Below, in pieces: positions 11,762 through 20,902 of a stretch of DNA of 64,000 nucleotides. Origin of the DNA: Pseudoalteromonas shioyasakiensis (GTDB taxonomy: Bacteria; Pseudomonadota; Gammaproteobacteria; Enterobacterales; Alteromonadaceae). The position numbers and the translations under genes are program-made. How positions within the stretch are numbered: position 1 is the stretch's first letter; every line of letters starts with the position of its first letter. Location: assembly GCA_013391845.1 (NCBI GenBank), contig CP058414.1, positions 1,102,501-1,166,500 on the forward strand, in the 5' to 3' direction. Under the pieces are notes generated by a model that had not been told where the DNA came from, did no database searches, and saw only the letters and a program-made list of their open reading frames with translations.

Positions 11762-11866
11762 TAAAATCCATCTTTAGGGAACAAACTAACCTATTTAGGT
11801 TAGTCCATAAAAAATGGTCGTGCTAAACAATTAGTAAATATTTATTACGAGCGTTTTTTCAATAAG

Positions 11867-12331
11867 TTATTGACCGTTCACAAACCCCAGTTGACGCCAA
11901 GACTCATAAACAAATACAGCCACAGAGTTAGATAAGTTCATGCTACGGCTATCTTTTTGCATCGGAATGCGAACTCGCTGCTCTTTAGGTAATGATTGAA
12001 TGAGCTCATCAGGTAGGCCGCGGGTTTCTGGACCAAACACTAAACAATCGCCTGGTTGGTATTGCGCTTGGTGGTGAAATTGGCTGCCTTTAGTGGTACA
12101 CGCATAGACTTTTTTCGGCTGGCACTTTTCAAGATATGCTTCAAACGACGCATGGCGCTGTACATGGCTAAATTCATGATAATCAAGACCAGCACGTTTG
12201 ACCCGTTTATCATCCCACTCAAAACCAAGTGGTTCAATTAGGTGCAGCGCATAACCCGTGTTCGCGCATAAGCGAATGATATTACCCGTGTTCGGTGGAA
12301 TTTCTGGTTGGTACAACACAATATCAAGCAT
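11867..12331 (-). CDS. trmL: tRNA (cytidine(34)/5-carboxymethylaminomethyluridine(34)-2'-O)-methyltransferase
   Basis: A 154-residue SPOUT-fold enzyme that 2'-O-methylates the wobble base of tRNA-Leu isoacceptors. Family motifs are [13 protein letters not shown] near the start, [11 protein letters not shown] in the middle (trefoil knot) and [13 protein letters not shown] near the end, where S-adenosylmethionine binds. Length is standard for TrmL. It is a single gene on the minus strand, divergent from fieF. Confidence 0.95.
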   Translation of the reverse strand: MLDIVLYQPEIPPNTGNIIRLCANTGYALHLIEPLGFEWDDKRVKRAGLDYHEFSHVQRHASFEAYLEKCQPKKVYACTTKGSQFHHQAQYQPGDCLVFGPETRGLPDELIQSLPKEQRVRIPMQKDSRSMNLSNSVAVFVYESWRQLGFVNGQ

Positions 12332-12433
12332 TTGAATCTCATTTAAAAAGGATTAGATCTGCTGCTGAGTATACACGAACTAGAATGAAAAGATGATATA
12401 CTCAGTCTAGTTACTCTCTGAAGGTAAGTTGTT

Positions 12434-13342
12434 GTGCAGCATCGTAGTTATGAGTTTTGGGTTAGAACAGCCAGTCTAGTCACCATTGTAATGGTGAGTT
12501 TGATGATCGCGGCAAAAAGCTGGGCTTGGCTTGCATCAGGCTCAGCCTCGATGCTCGGTTCATTGACTGATTCGTTAATGGATATCACTGCATCACTGAT
12601 GAGCTTTTTAGTCCTAGGTTATGCATTACGTCCTGCTGATGATGATCATCGCTTTGGTCACGGTAAAGCTGAAGCGTTAGCTGGGCTTGCACAAGCCGCT
12701 TTTATTGCCGGCTCGGGTTGTTTCTTAGCTTTTCATGCTGTTGAGCGCTTATTTAACCCTGTTATTTTAAAGCACTCTGATCTCGGTATTTGGGTTAGTA
12801 TTTTTGCTATCGTTTGTACGCTTGTGGTGGTATTTGTTCAAACAAAAGTGATTAATCACACTGAGTCAATTGCGATAAAAGCAGACTCTATTCATTATAA
12901 AGGCGATTTAATCTTAAACTTGGCTGTATTACTGGCAATCGTATTAGCTAAGTACGGTGTCGCTTATGCCGATCCATTGTTTGCTATTGGTGTGGCTGTT
13001 TATTTGCTTTATAACAGCTGGGATATTGCTCGCGAAAGTGCTGACCACTTAATGGATAAAGAGCTTCCTGATGAAGAGAAACAACAAATATTGGAGATTG
13101 TGAATAGTCATCAAGACGTGTTTGGCGCCCATGATATCCGTACTCGCCAAGGTGGTAAAATTAAGTTTATTCAGATGCATTTAGAGCTTGAAGATTCATT
13201 ATCATTGATCAGGGCGCATCAAGTCGCAGATGAAGTAGAGGCCTTAATTCAAACACATTTTGATTGTGAAATGGATATTCTCATGCACCTAGACCCGCTT
13301 TCAGTGGTTAATAAAACACGTCAAAGTGCAGCACAAAACTGA
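12434..13342 (+). CDS. fieF: Cation-efflux pump FieF (CDF family)
   Basis: A 302-residue cation diffusion facilitator that exports Fe(II)/Zn(II) from the cytoplasm using the proton gradient. Several transmembrane helices span residues 10-200. The transport-site aspartates are Asp46 and Asp50 in LTDSLMD; HRFGHGKAE is the family loop, and a His/Asp pair lies in IHYKGD. The C-terminal cytoplasmic domain (about 210-300) is the usual metal-sensing dimerisation region. The start is GTG with AAGGTAAG upstream. Its last 22 bases overlap the 3' end of the convergent hydrolase gene. Confidence 0.94.
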   Translation: MQHRSYEFWVRTASLVTIVMVSLMIAAKSWAWLASGSASMLGSLTDSLMDITASLMSFLVLGYALRPADDDHRFGHGKAEALAGLAQAAFIAGSGCFLAFHAVERLFNPVILKHSDLGIWVSIFAIVCTLVVVFVQTKVINHTESIAIKADSIHYKGDLILNLAVLLAIVLAKYGVAYADPLFAIGVAVYLLYNSWDIARESADHLMDKELPDEEKQQILEIVNSHQDVFGAHDIRTRQGGKIKFIQMHLELEDSLSLIRAHQVADEVEALIQTHFDCEMDILMHLDPLSVVNKTRQSAAQN

Positions 13343-14262
13343 TAAAAATCACTGAGTACAGCCTGCCTTATCTCGTCGCGTTCACATAACAGTTCGTGGC
13401 GTGCACCAGCATAGCTTTTTAGTTGTGCCTGTTTTTGTTTATGTGTAAGTGCAAACTGAGCGGCGTTATCGACCACTGTATCTTGCTCAGCACTGGCGAT
13501 AAACAAAGGAATATCGACTTTTTTATCGACTAAAGAGGCGATAAAATCAAACGATGCATTGAGCCAACCATAGGTTACCCCACCTAACTGTAAATCATTT
13601 TCTGCAGCATACAGCTCTCTGAACAGTTTATAGCGAATTTCACTACTGGTTAGCTCATTGGCTGCAAAGTCGACCGGTAAGTAGTCGCTTTGGCCAAATG
13701 CATAACTGTGGCTAAGACCAATTAAAGATGCAATTTTAGCAGCCAGTTTTGCTACAGGCTTTGGTGTCCCTTTGGTATAAATATCAAACATGGGCGCTGA
13801 CAAAAATGCCCCCGAAAATTGATGTTGATATCGTGACAGGTAATCATAGGCAATGGCGCTCCCCATTGAGTGTCCGAGCAGTACTTGTTTTCCTTGCCAG
13901 TGTTGCTTCACTACTTTATCTATAAACATAGCAAAGTCATCAGCATAATCAGTAAAGCGGTTTACATAGCCTTTATGTGTGTTTTCTAAATGGCGATAAG
14001 AGCGGCCTTGTCCTTGGTGATCAACACTAAAAACAGCAAAGCCATTTTGATATAGCTCCCATAGCAACTCTTTGTATTTAACCAAAGACTCTATTCGACC
14101 ACTACTAATAACAACAGCGGTTTTTGCTTGGCGAGGAATAGCATAACCGTAATAAAGCTTACCATGAGCTGTACTCAGAAAGTCTTGCTGTAATTGCTCA
14201 GAAAAGAACTTATTAATATTAGGTATGTTACTGACAAGGCTTGCTTCGCTGCTATAAAACAT
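13321..14262 (-). CDS. Alpha/beta hydrolase, lysophospholipase-like
   Basis: A 313-residue serine hydrolase of the monoacylglycerol lipase/PldB group. The nucleophile elbow GHSMGSA is at about 131-137, with a likely acid in ASAEQDTVVD and a histidine in GARHEL. There is no signal peptide. It follows the cpxA stop directly (the start codon abuts it), so it may be cotranscribed with cpxRA and serve envelope lipid turnover; that link is an inference. The symbol pldB is plausible but the substrate cannot be read from sequence. Confidence 0.85.
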   Translation of the reverse strand: MFYSSEASLVSNIPNINKFFSEQLQQDFLSTAHGKLYYGYAIPRQAKTAVVISSGRIESLVKYKELLWELYQNGFAVFSVDHQGQGRSYRHLENTHKGYVNRFTDYADDFAMFIDKVVKQHWQGKQVLLGHSMGSAIAYDYLSRYQHQFSGAFLSAPMFDIYTKGTPKPVAKLAAKIASLIGLSHSYAFGQSDYLPVDFAANELTSSEIRYKLFRELYAAENDLQLGGVTYGWLNASFDFIASLVDKKVDIPLFIASAEQDTVVDNAAQFALTHKQKQAQLKSYAGARHELLCERDEIRQAVLSDFYQFCAAL

Positions 14263-15648
14263 TTACTCACTCTTAAAAGGAAGGCGGATGTTTACACAAA
14301 GTCCACCGTGTTCTTGGTTTTCAAGTGTTAGTGTACCATCATGTACTGAGATAGCATTCTTTGCAATTGCAAGACCTAAACCGGTACCACCTGTACTCCT
14401 ATCGCGGGAATGCTCTTGACGAAAGAAAGGCTCACAAAGTCTTGCAAGGTTACTTTCTTCAACCCCTTTACCGTCATCACAAATAGTGATGTAGATAGCA
14501 TCTGATTCAATTAAACCTATTGAAATAGAGTGCTCAGCGTATTTAATCGCATTACGTAGAACATTCTCGAGGGCGCTGGCAATTAAGGTTTCGTCACATT
14601 TGATGTCGGCTGTTAGTGCCCCATTGACAATGAGCTCTTTATTATTTTGCTTGGCTTCAAATTTAGCATCGTTTAGTACGTGATCAACAATCACTTGCAG
14701 AGATTGTTTACTTAACGCCAGTGTTTGGCTTTTAGCCTCTAAGCGAGATACTTGGAGGACATCAGCAATCATTTTATCGAGCTGATTTGCCTCTTTTTCA
14801 ATGCGTTCTAAATAAGCGTTTTGTGCGTCATCGGCTTGCATTTGCGCAAGTCCCGTGGCCATTTTTAAACGCGTTAATGGTGAGCGTAGTTCATGGGAAA
14901 TATCTGCGAGTAATCGCTTTTGGGCGCTTATAAGCTGCTCAAGTTGCACTGCCATGGTATTAAAGTCTCGGCCAAGTACACCTAGCTCATCTTGACGAGT
15001 AGGGGATACATCGGCACGGGCAGTTAAATCACCATGAGCCAGTTTTTTTGCGGTTTCTTTTAGACTATTAATAGGGGCAATTAAATTACGGCTAAAGAAG
15101 AAACTAAGCATTAATGAAGCAATTAAAGCAATGAGTAGTTTTAGCCAAATTGGCATCAGCCATAAGCTGACAAAAAACGGTTTTTTGCGTTTTTCATCAA
15201 TCTCGTAGAGATAAAATTTACCTTCAGGTACATTCAATACTACAGGCCCATAGGCTTGATATTCATCGGTAAAAATAATTTGCGGACGCATATATTTGGT
15301 AAAGTTAAGCAAGCTCAAATCAATGTCTTTGGATACCGGTTCGCTGAGCATCTCAACACCATGCACCTCACCATTTAAGTACAATAATTTATGTTTGGAT
15401 AAGCGCGGATGAGATAGTACCTCTTGAGTAGATTTACCGTGTTTAGCAACTATGCGTTCAATACTTTTAGCGGTGTACTCAAGATTTTTAAGCATGGGTC
15501 CACGCAGGTCATCATTGCCTACATTGCTCGTTAACTGGCTTAAAAACACCAATATAGTGATAGTGGCTATGACAGTAACCCAAAACCAGGCAAAGATTTT
15601 TAAAAATAAATAGTGGCGGGGATGCTTTAGCCAGCTCGGTGTTTGCAT
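14263..15648 (-). CDS. cpxA: Envelope stress sensor histidine kinase CpxA
   Basis: A 461-residue inner-membrane kinase: transmembrane helices at about 13-36 and 165-187 flanking a periplasmic sensor, then a HAMP linker (about 187-240), a dimerisation/phosphoacceptor helix with His in ADISHELRSPLTRL, and an ATPase domain with the N box (ENVLRNAIKYAE), G1 (DDGKGVEE) and G2 (GGTGLGLAI). CpxA senses misfolded envelope proteins and phosphorylates CpxR. It starts 1 bp after the cpxR stop. The divergent cpxP-like gene supports the assignment. Confidence 0.93.
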   Translation of the reverse strand: MQTPSWLKHPRHYLFLKIFAWFWVTVIATITILVFLSQLTSNVGNDDLRGPMLKNLEYTAKSIERIVAKHGKSTQEVLSHPRLSKHKLLYLNGEVHGVEMLSEPVSKDIDLSLLNFTKYMRPQIIFTDEYQAYGPVVLNVPEGKFYLYEIDEKRKKPFFVSLWLMPIWLKLLIALIASLMLSFFFSRNLIAPINSLKETAKKLAHGDLTARADVSPTRQDELGVLGRDFNTMAVQLEQLISAQKRLLADISHELRSPLTRLKMATGLAQMQADDAQNAYLERIEKEANQLDKMIADVLQVSRLEAKSQTLALSKQSLQVIVDHVLNDAKFEAKQNNKELIVNGALTADIKCDETLIASALENVLRNAIKYAEHSISIGLIESDAIYITICDDGKGVEESNLARLCEPFFRQEHSRDRSTGGTGLGLAIAKNAISVHDGTLTLENQEHGGLCVNIRLPFKSE

Positions 15649-15649
15649 A

Positions 15650-16339
15650 TTATTCGCCTTGTATTAGTACATAACCACTGCCACGCATGGTTTTGATCCG
15701 TTCATTACTCACGTGTTCTGCAATCTTTTTACGAATGTTACTTACATGCATATCGATTGAGCGGTCAAAAGGGGCGAGGCGTCTACCCAGGACTTGCTCA
15801 CTTATTTGTTCTTTACTTATCACTTCACCTGCATGCTGTACGAGCATAGTAAGAATTTCATATTCAGTGCCTGTTAGGCTCAGTACGATGTCGTTTACCG
15901 AAGCCTCTCGCGTTGCGAAATTGATATTGATACTGTTTACACTCAATGAGCTGGCATGTTGACTCGATAAGCTATTGATATGCTCTATACGACGGGTTAT
16001 TGCTTTAACGCGGGCTAGCAGCTCTCTGTGGTTAAATGGCTTAGGAATATAATCATCTGCGCCCAGTTCTAAACCAAAGATGCGATCAAAGTCTTCGCCT
16101 TTCGCGGTTAGCATGATCACTGGGGTAAGCTTATGCTGTCTTAATTGTTTTAACACCTCAAAGCCATCCATAGATGGCAACATAACATCAAGCAATATGA
16201 GCTCATAGCTATGCTTAATAGCTTGTTTTAGGCCCTCAGCACCATCATGAACACACTCTACTGTAAAACCTTGTGCTGATAAGTACTCGCTGAGTAATTC
16301 ACACAATCCTGTATCGTCGTCGATCATCAATAGTTTCAT
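15650..16339 (-). CDS. cpxR: Response regulator CpxR
   Basis: A 229-residue OmpR-type regulator. The receiver domain (1-120) has the acidic pair in MIDDDTG, the phosphoacceptor Asp in LLDVMLPSMDG and the switch Lys in IPKPFN. A winged-helix DNA-binding domain (about 130-227) ends RTMRGSGYVLI. It activates envelope-stress genes with CpxA. CpxR-like boxes lie in the shared divergent promoter region to cpxP, so autoregulation is likely. Confidence 0.94.
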   Translation of the reverse strand: MKLLMIDDDTGLCELLSEYLSAQGFTVECVHDGAEGLKQAIKHSYELILLDVMLPSMDGFEVLKQLRQHKLTPVIMLTAKGEDFDRIFGLELGADDYIPKPFNHRELLARVKAITRRIEHINSLSSQHASSLSVNSININFATREASVNDIVLSLTGTEYEILTMLVQHAGEVISKEQISEQVLGRRLAPFDRSIDMHVSNIRKKIAEHVSNERIKTMRGSGYVLIQGE

Positions 16340-16388
16340 TTTGACACCTAGCTATTTACTTCTTTAAGGCTATTTTACTCACTAAATT

Positions 16389-16419
16389 GTGTAAAGGTGA
16401 ATCTTTACACAACCTTTAC
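16389..16419. promoter_or_regulatory. Putative CpxR-binding region between cpxR and cpxP-like gene
   Basis: On the minus strand two direct repeats GTAAA are spaced by 6 bp (16419-16404), close to the GTAAA-N5/6-GTAAA CpxR consensus. A third GTAAA on the plus strand makes a perfect 8-bp inverted repeat, GTGTAAAG / CTTTACAC (16389-16410). It lies between the divergent cpxR and cpxP-like starts. Confidence 0.7.
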
Positions 16420-16510
16420 ACTGGTTTGCGTTCATTTGCATTGAGTTAGATATAGTTATCACATTGGTCGGAAACGACAGTAAAGCACAACCCAACAAAA
16501 GGTAATGATT

Positions 16511-17029
16511 ATGACTATTTCAAAAAAGCTTTCTAAATTCGTACTTGTTTGTGGTTTAGCAGCAGCCAGTGTAGGTGCTACTTCAGCAATGGCGAAAGGT
16601 GACTTTAACCGTGGTATGAACCCGCAGGCTCGTTTTTTACTTTCTGAGCGCGGCATTGATAAGTTACAACTTAGCGAAGATCAGCAAACGCAACTAAAAG
16701 CGATTTTTGCTGAGCAAAAATCGCAATTTGCAGCACTTCGCGGTGATAAAGATGCAATGAAAGCCTCTCGTGCAGCACACAAAGAGAAAATGGATGCGTT
16801 ATTAGCAACGAAAGCATTTGACGAAAATGCCGCATTGGAGCTGATTAAAGCTCGCCAAGAAAAAGGCCAGCAGTTTGCAATGCTGAAAATGAAATCTGAC
16901 CATGCAATTTGGCAAGTTTTGAATGCAGAGCAGCGCGAAAGTTATCAAAAAATCAAACAGCACCTTCGTAAAAAAGGTCACAAAAAGGGCCATTATGGCC
17001 TGAATAAAGGCGAGCGTTCAGAAGGTTAA
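16511..17029 (+). CDS. Spy/CpxP family periplasmic protein
   Basis: A 172-residue exported helical protein: signal peptide (about 1-28, ending AMAKG), then a charged all-alpha region with LTxxQ-type repeats (LSEDQQTQL, LNAEQRESYQ) typical of the CpxP/Spy fold. CpxP damps CpxA signalling and chaperones periplasmic proteins. The ATG at 16511 is preferred to 16505 because it lies about 8 bp from the AAAAGG ribosome-binding site. It is divergent from cpxR across a CpxR-box region, which supports a CpxP role, but Spy cannot be excluded. The His/Lys/Gly-rich tail could bind metal. Confidence 0.85.
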   Translation: MTISKKLSKFVLVCGLAAASVGATSAMAKGDFNRGMNPQARFLLSERGIDKLQLSEDQQTQLKAIFAEQKSQFAALRGDKDAMKASRAAHKEKMDALLATKAFDENAALELIKARQEKGQQFAMLKMKSDHAIWQVLNAEQRESYQKIKQHLRKKGHKKGHYGLNKGERSEG

Positions 17030-17045
17030 AAGTAAATGTATATGA

Positions 17046-17070
17046 AAATGCGGCAAATGCCGCATTTTTT
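17046..17070 (+). terminator. Rho-independent terminator of cpxP-like gene
   Basis: A 10-bp perfect stem AAATGCGGCA / TGCCGCATTT with a 2-base loop runs into a T tract, about 17 bp after the stop. Confidence 0.85.
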
Positions 17071-17091
17071 GTATTACACTGCAATCAGACT

Positions 17092-17325
17092 TTATTCTTT
17101 AAAGAATGCATCATCATTTTTAGCCAGCATCGCTTCGATGTCTTCAATCATATCTTGGCTTAGCTCATTGGCATTGTTGATAGGACTAGAAATTTTATTA
17201 TTTTCAAACGACCACTCGCCTAAATCAATTAGCTGGCAGCGTTTTGAACAAAATGGGCGATGCGGACTCTGCTCCGACCATTCGACTTTTGATTTACATG
17301 TTGGGCAGTTTACAACTGTTGGCAT
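17092..17325 (-). CDS. yacG: DNA gyrase inhibitor / zinc-binding protein YacG
   Basis: A 77-residue protein whose zinc is held by four cysteines, Cys7 and Cys10 (CPTC) and Cys26 and Cys30 (CSKRC), followed by the conserved IDLGEW. YacG binds GyrB and blocks DNA binding by gyrase. It normally follows coaE in the pil-coaE-yacG cluster; here pilB lies between them. Confidence 0.93.
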   Translation of the reverse strand: MPTVVNCPTCKSKVEWSEQSPHRPFCSKRCQLIDLGEWSFENNKISSPINNANELSQDMIEDIEAMLAKNDDAFFKE

Positions 17326-17399
17326 GGAATAACTCTTAAATAAGCACTTTAGTCAGATCTTACTGAACAGTTAGCTGATAATCCAGTAACGAATTTGTT

Positions 17400-19076
17400 T
17401 TAAAAACTCGTTACTCGGTTTATTTCTTTCAATGAGGTAACTCCATCGGCAGCTTTTTTAAGACCAGATAAACGCAGATTATTAAAGCCTGAACGAAGCG
17501 CTACTTCAGCAATTTCTAGCGAATTACCACCACGCATAATGATTTGCGCGATTTCAGGGGTAATTTGCATTACCTCGTAAACACCAACTCGACCCTTATA
17601 GCCATCTGTACAACTATCACAACCATTTGGTGCAAATAACTGGACTTCACTGAGCTTATCTTTATCAAAACCTTGGCGAATCAGCTCTTCTTCAGGAAGT
17701 GTTTCTGGCGTTTTACACTTAGGGCAAAGACGTCTCGCTAGACGCTGAGCAATAATAAGGCTGATTGAGCTAGCTACGTTGTAAGCTGGTACACCCATGT
17801 TCAAAAGACGGGTGAGGGTTTCAGGTGCTGAGTTTGTATGCAGGGTAGATAATACCAAGTGACCTGTTTGTGCCGCTTTAATAGCAATTTCAGCTGTTTC
17901 AAGGTCACGGATCTCACCAACCATCACCACATCAGGATCTTGTCGTAAAAAGGCTTTTAATGCATTGGCAAAGGTCATATCTGCTTTCGGATTGATCTGT
18001 ACTTGGTTAATCCCTTCAAGGTTTATCTCAACAGGATCTTCGGCTGTACTGATGTTACGTTCTGGCTGGTTGAGAATATTCAAACCTGTATACAATGATA
18101 CTGTTTTACCAGAACCAGTAGGACCCGTTACTAAGATCATGCCTTGTGGTTGATCAAGTGCATCCATATACAGCTTTTTCTGCTCTGGTTCATAACCAAG
18201 AACATCGATACCCAGCATAGCACTTGATGAGTCGAGAATACGCATAACGATTTTCTCGCCCCAAAGGGTCGGTAATGTACTGACACGGAAATCGATACTT
18301 TTTCGTTCAGTAATTTTAAGCTTAATACGGCCGTCTTGAGGTTTACGTTTTTCTGCGATATCAAGTCGTGACATTACCTTGATCCGCGCCGATAAACGGC
18401 TGGCTAAGCTATTGGGTGGGCTTGCCATTTCATGCAAAATACCATCGATACGGAAACGCACACGGTAGCGGTGTTCATAAGGTTCAAAATGCAGATCCGA
18501 GGCACCTTTTTTAATCGCATCCATCAAAATCTTATTGATGTAAACAATAATAGGGGCATCGTCTTTGTCTTCATCTTTAGGTGCTAAGTTTTGTGGGCTC
18601 TCTGATTCTAAATCCCCAAGCTCTTTGAATTCGCTTTCACTTAGATGCAAGCTTCCTGCAGCATCAAGTAATTGCTCAATTTTGTTTTCAAGTTGAAGAT
18701 AATCAACAACGACCACTTCGCATGAAAGACCGGTACTAAATTCAAAGTTTTCAAATGCACCGTAGTCGGTCGGATCTGAGGCGGCAATATAGAGCTTACG
18801 GCCTTTTTTTACTAACGGCAGAATATGGTGTTCACGAATGAGTTTGTCTTTAATAAGCTCTTCAGAAATATACGCTACATCAAAATCTCTAATATCAAAA
18901 TAAGGCACACGAAATAGGTCTGTACATTGCTCCGCAAGTTCATGCCCATCCATTCCACATGTTTTAGAAATAAGCTCGGCAGTAGAGCTGTATTCGCGCT
19001 GCTTTGATTTTACGGTCTCTGCATCAATACGACCGAGTGTAATAAATTTTCTAAGTAGCGGTGAGTTTATATTCAT
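17400..19076 (-). CDS. pilB: Type IV pilus assembly ATPase PilB
   Basis: A 558-residue hexameric extension ATPase. It has an N-terminal GSPII_E domain (about 1-150) and a RecA-like motor with Walker A GPTGSGKT, the Asp box, Walker B VMVGEIRD and the His box [11 protein letters not shown] four-cysteine zinc site follows (CPKC, then CDSC). It powers pilin polymerisation with PilC. The ATG at 19076 (protein begins [11 protein letters not shown]) is preferred over an in-frame TTG 11 codons upstream. It sits after coaE rather than between pilA and pilC. GspE/MshE are relatives, but residue patterns fit PilB best. Confidence 0.93.
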   Translation of the reverse strand: MNINSPLLRKFITLGRIDAETVKSKQREYSSTAELISKTCGMDGHELAEQCTDLFRVPYFDIRDFDVAYISEELIKDKLIREHHILPLVKKGRKLYIAASDPTDYGAFENFEFSTGLSCEVVVVDYLQLENKIEQLLDAAGSLHLSESEFKELGDLESESPQNLAPKDEDKDDAPIIVYINKILMDAIKKGASDLHFEPYEHRYRVRFRIDGILHEMASPPNSLASRLSARIKVMSRLDIAEKRKPQDGRIKLKITERKSIDFRVSTLPTLWGEKIVMRILDSSSAMLGIDVLGYEPEQKKLYMDALDQPQGMILVTGPTGSGKTVSLYTGLNILNQPERNISTAEDPVEINLEGINQVQINPKADMTFANALKAFLRQDPDVVMVGEIRDLETAEIAIKAAQTGHLVLSTLHTNSAPETLTRLLNMGVPAYNVASSISLIIAQRLARRLCPKCKTPETLPEEELIRQGFDKDKLSEVQLFAPNGCDSCTDGYKGRVGVYEVMQITPEIAQIIMRGGNSLEIAEVALRSGFNNLRLSGLKKAADGVTSLKEINRVTSF

Positions 19077-19271
19077 TGAACACCTAGTTTGATCCTTTAT
19101 TTGCCACAATCTAACAGAAAAAGTAAGGCTATTACATCAGTCTTGTCTGATTTAGGAAAAATTGCAAAATAATTTCACCATAAACTCAGTCATTTAGAAT
19201 GCTTGTTGGTACTTTTGTATTGGTTTTGGGTAGGCTTTGTTTAATGAAAATCTATAAACAAAATCAATAGC

Positions 19272-19871
19272 CTAGTTCGAGTGTGTCAGGTACTTTTTAT
19301 GTAGCTTTAGCACATCAATTTTTACCTCTTCAAGAGGGCGGTTGTTATCTAATATATCCGTTGCTTTTTTTTGCTTGTCAGCTCTCGACATTTGTGAGGC
19401 TATGATTTGCTTAGCTAATTCAGTAGATACATTATCACGAGCTGTAGTTCTTGTTATTTGCACTTCAACCGGAACATCAATTAGTAAGGTGTGATCGCAG
19501 TATTTTTCTAGGCCATTTTCAAAAAGTAAGGGAGCAACTAAGATGACATACTGGCTGGTGGCTTGCTTTAATTGCGTGATCATTGACTCCCTAATAAGTG
19601 GGTGTAATAAGCTGTTTAGCCATTGCTTTTCTGATTCATTTGCAAAGATAATCGTTCTTAGTTTTGCACGATCAAGCGTGCCTTCGCTAGTAAGTATTTC
19701 ATTACCAAAATGTTCAGTAATTTTTTTGAGGCCAATAGAGCCTGGCTCGACGACTTCTCTGGCTACGACATCGGCATCAACAACTTGAATACCAAGCTCT
19801 TCAAACATGGCGCTTACTGCACTTTTGCCAGAACCAATACCACCGGTTAACCCTAAAACCCAGTTTGCCAT
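19272..19871 (-). CDS. coaE: Dephospho-CoA kinase
   Basis: A 199-residue P-loop kinase that catalyses the last step of coenzyme A synthesis. The ATP motif GGIGSGKS is at 10-17, and conserved DADVVAREVV and VAPLLFENG follow. It starts 2 bp after the pilD stop, so it is cotranscribed with the pilus genes, the usual arrangement. Confidence 0.96.
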   Translation of the reverse strand: MANWVLGLTGGIGSGKSAVSAMFEELGIQVVDADVVAREVVEPGSIGLKKITEHFGNEILTSEGTLDRAKLRTIIFANESEKQWLNSLLHPLIRESMITQLKQATSQYVILVAPLLFENGLEKYCDHTLLIDVPVEVQITRTTARDNVSTELAKQIIASQMSRADKQKKATDILDNNRPLEEVKIDVLKLHKKYLTHSN

Positions 19872-19873
19872 AA

Positions 19874-20770
19874 TTAGTAACCTAAATAGTTAAAGTAATA
19901 GCTTTGAATTTGCTGACCCCAAAGCAAAGTTACCCAACCTGCTATGGCAAGGTAGGGTCCAAAAGGGATTGGCGTGGTTTTGTCCTTACCTTGAATAAAG
20001 ATTTGCGCAATGCCGATGATAGCACCGACGACACTTGATAATAGCACTATGGTTAATATATCTTGCCAACCTAGTAGCGCACCGAACACGGCTAATAGTT
20101 TAAAGTCACCATAACCCATGCCTTCCTTACCTGTGGCAAGCTTAAATAACCAGTAGACACTCCATAAGCTTAAATAACCAACCGCGGCACCTATTATGGC
20201 ATCGGTTGGAGCAATGGTAATACCCGTAGTGGCGGCAATCAGCGCTAGCCAAACCAATGGGAGGGTTAGCTGGTCAGGCAGCAACATGTGATCTATATCG
20301 ATAAAGGTTAAAGCGACTAAAACCCAAGTAATCACTATATAAAGAAGAGCAAGCTTCGTTGGGCCAAAAACAGCAGCAACAATTAAACTTAAAACTGCTG
20401 TAAGCATTTCAACAATAGGGTAACGAACAGATATAACGGTTTTACAATTTGCACAGCGACCCTTTAATAATAACCAACTTAGCACAGGGATATTTTGCCA
20501 AGCTTTGATCGGTGCTTTGCATTTAGGGCAGGTCGAATTTGGCTTTACCAGATTAAATGGCGCTTGTTCTGTCTGTTGTTTTGAATTGAGCTCACCGGCC
20601 AATAAGACACGGCATTCAGTTTGCCATTCTCTTTTCATCATCAGTGGTAAACGATAAATCACCACATTTAAAAAGCTACCAATACATAGGCTAACTAAGC
20701 CGACGGTCAAAAAATAAAACCACTGCTGAGTTTGCATCGCAGTGGTTATATCAAGAAAAAAGTTTTCCAT
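19874..20770 (-). CDS. pilD: Prepilin peptidase / N-methyltransferase PilD
   Basis: A 298-residue polytopic inner-membrane aspartyl protease that cleaves type III prepilin leaders and methylates the new N terminus. The N-terminal cytoplasmic loop has two cysteine pairs (CPKC and CANC). The catalytic aspartates are in DIDHMLLPD and GYGDFKLL. It lies between pilC and coaE and should process PilA of this window and any type II pseudopilins elsewhere. Confidence 0.95.
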   Translation of the reverse strand: MENFFLDITTAMQTQQWFYFLTVGLVSLCIGSFLNVVIYRLPLMMKREWQTECRVLLAGELNSKQQTEQAPFNLVKPNSTCPKCKAPIKAWQNIPVLSWLLLKGRCANCKTVISVRYPIVEMLTAVLSLIVAAVFGPTKLALLYIVITWVLVALTFIDIDHMLLPDQLTLPLVWLALIAATTGITIAPTDAIIGAAVGYLSLWSVYWLFKLATGKEGMGYGDFKLLAVFGALLGWQDILTIVLLSSVVGAIIGIAQIFIQGKDKTTPIPFGPYLAIAGWVTLLWGQQIQSYYFNYLGY

Positions 20771-20867
20771 TAAAATACCTAACTTCTGGCCATTTGCAGG
20801 CCGATTTTACTTCGCTGTGTTGAACCGTTTTTATTATTTATTTTATGTAGTAAGTTATCAACTAGCG

Positions 20868-20897
20868 TTTACAGTTTACAGCTTACAGCTTACAGCT
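20868..20897. repeat. Tandem heptamer array between pilC and pilD
   Basis: Four 7-bp units TTTACAG, TTTACAG, CTTACAG, CTTACAG are followed by CT, in the 132-bp spacer separating pilC from pilD. The period matches the microrepeats near 2284-2360. Confidence 0.75.
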
Positions 20898-20902
20898 ATG
20901 TG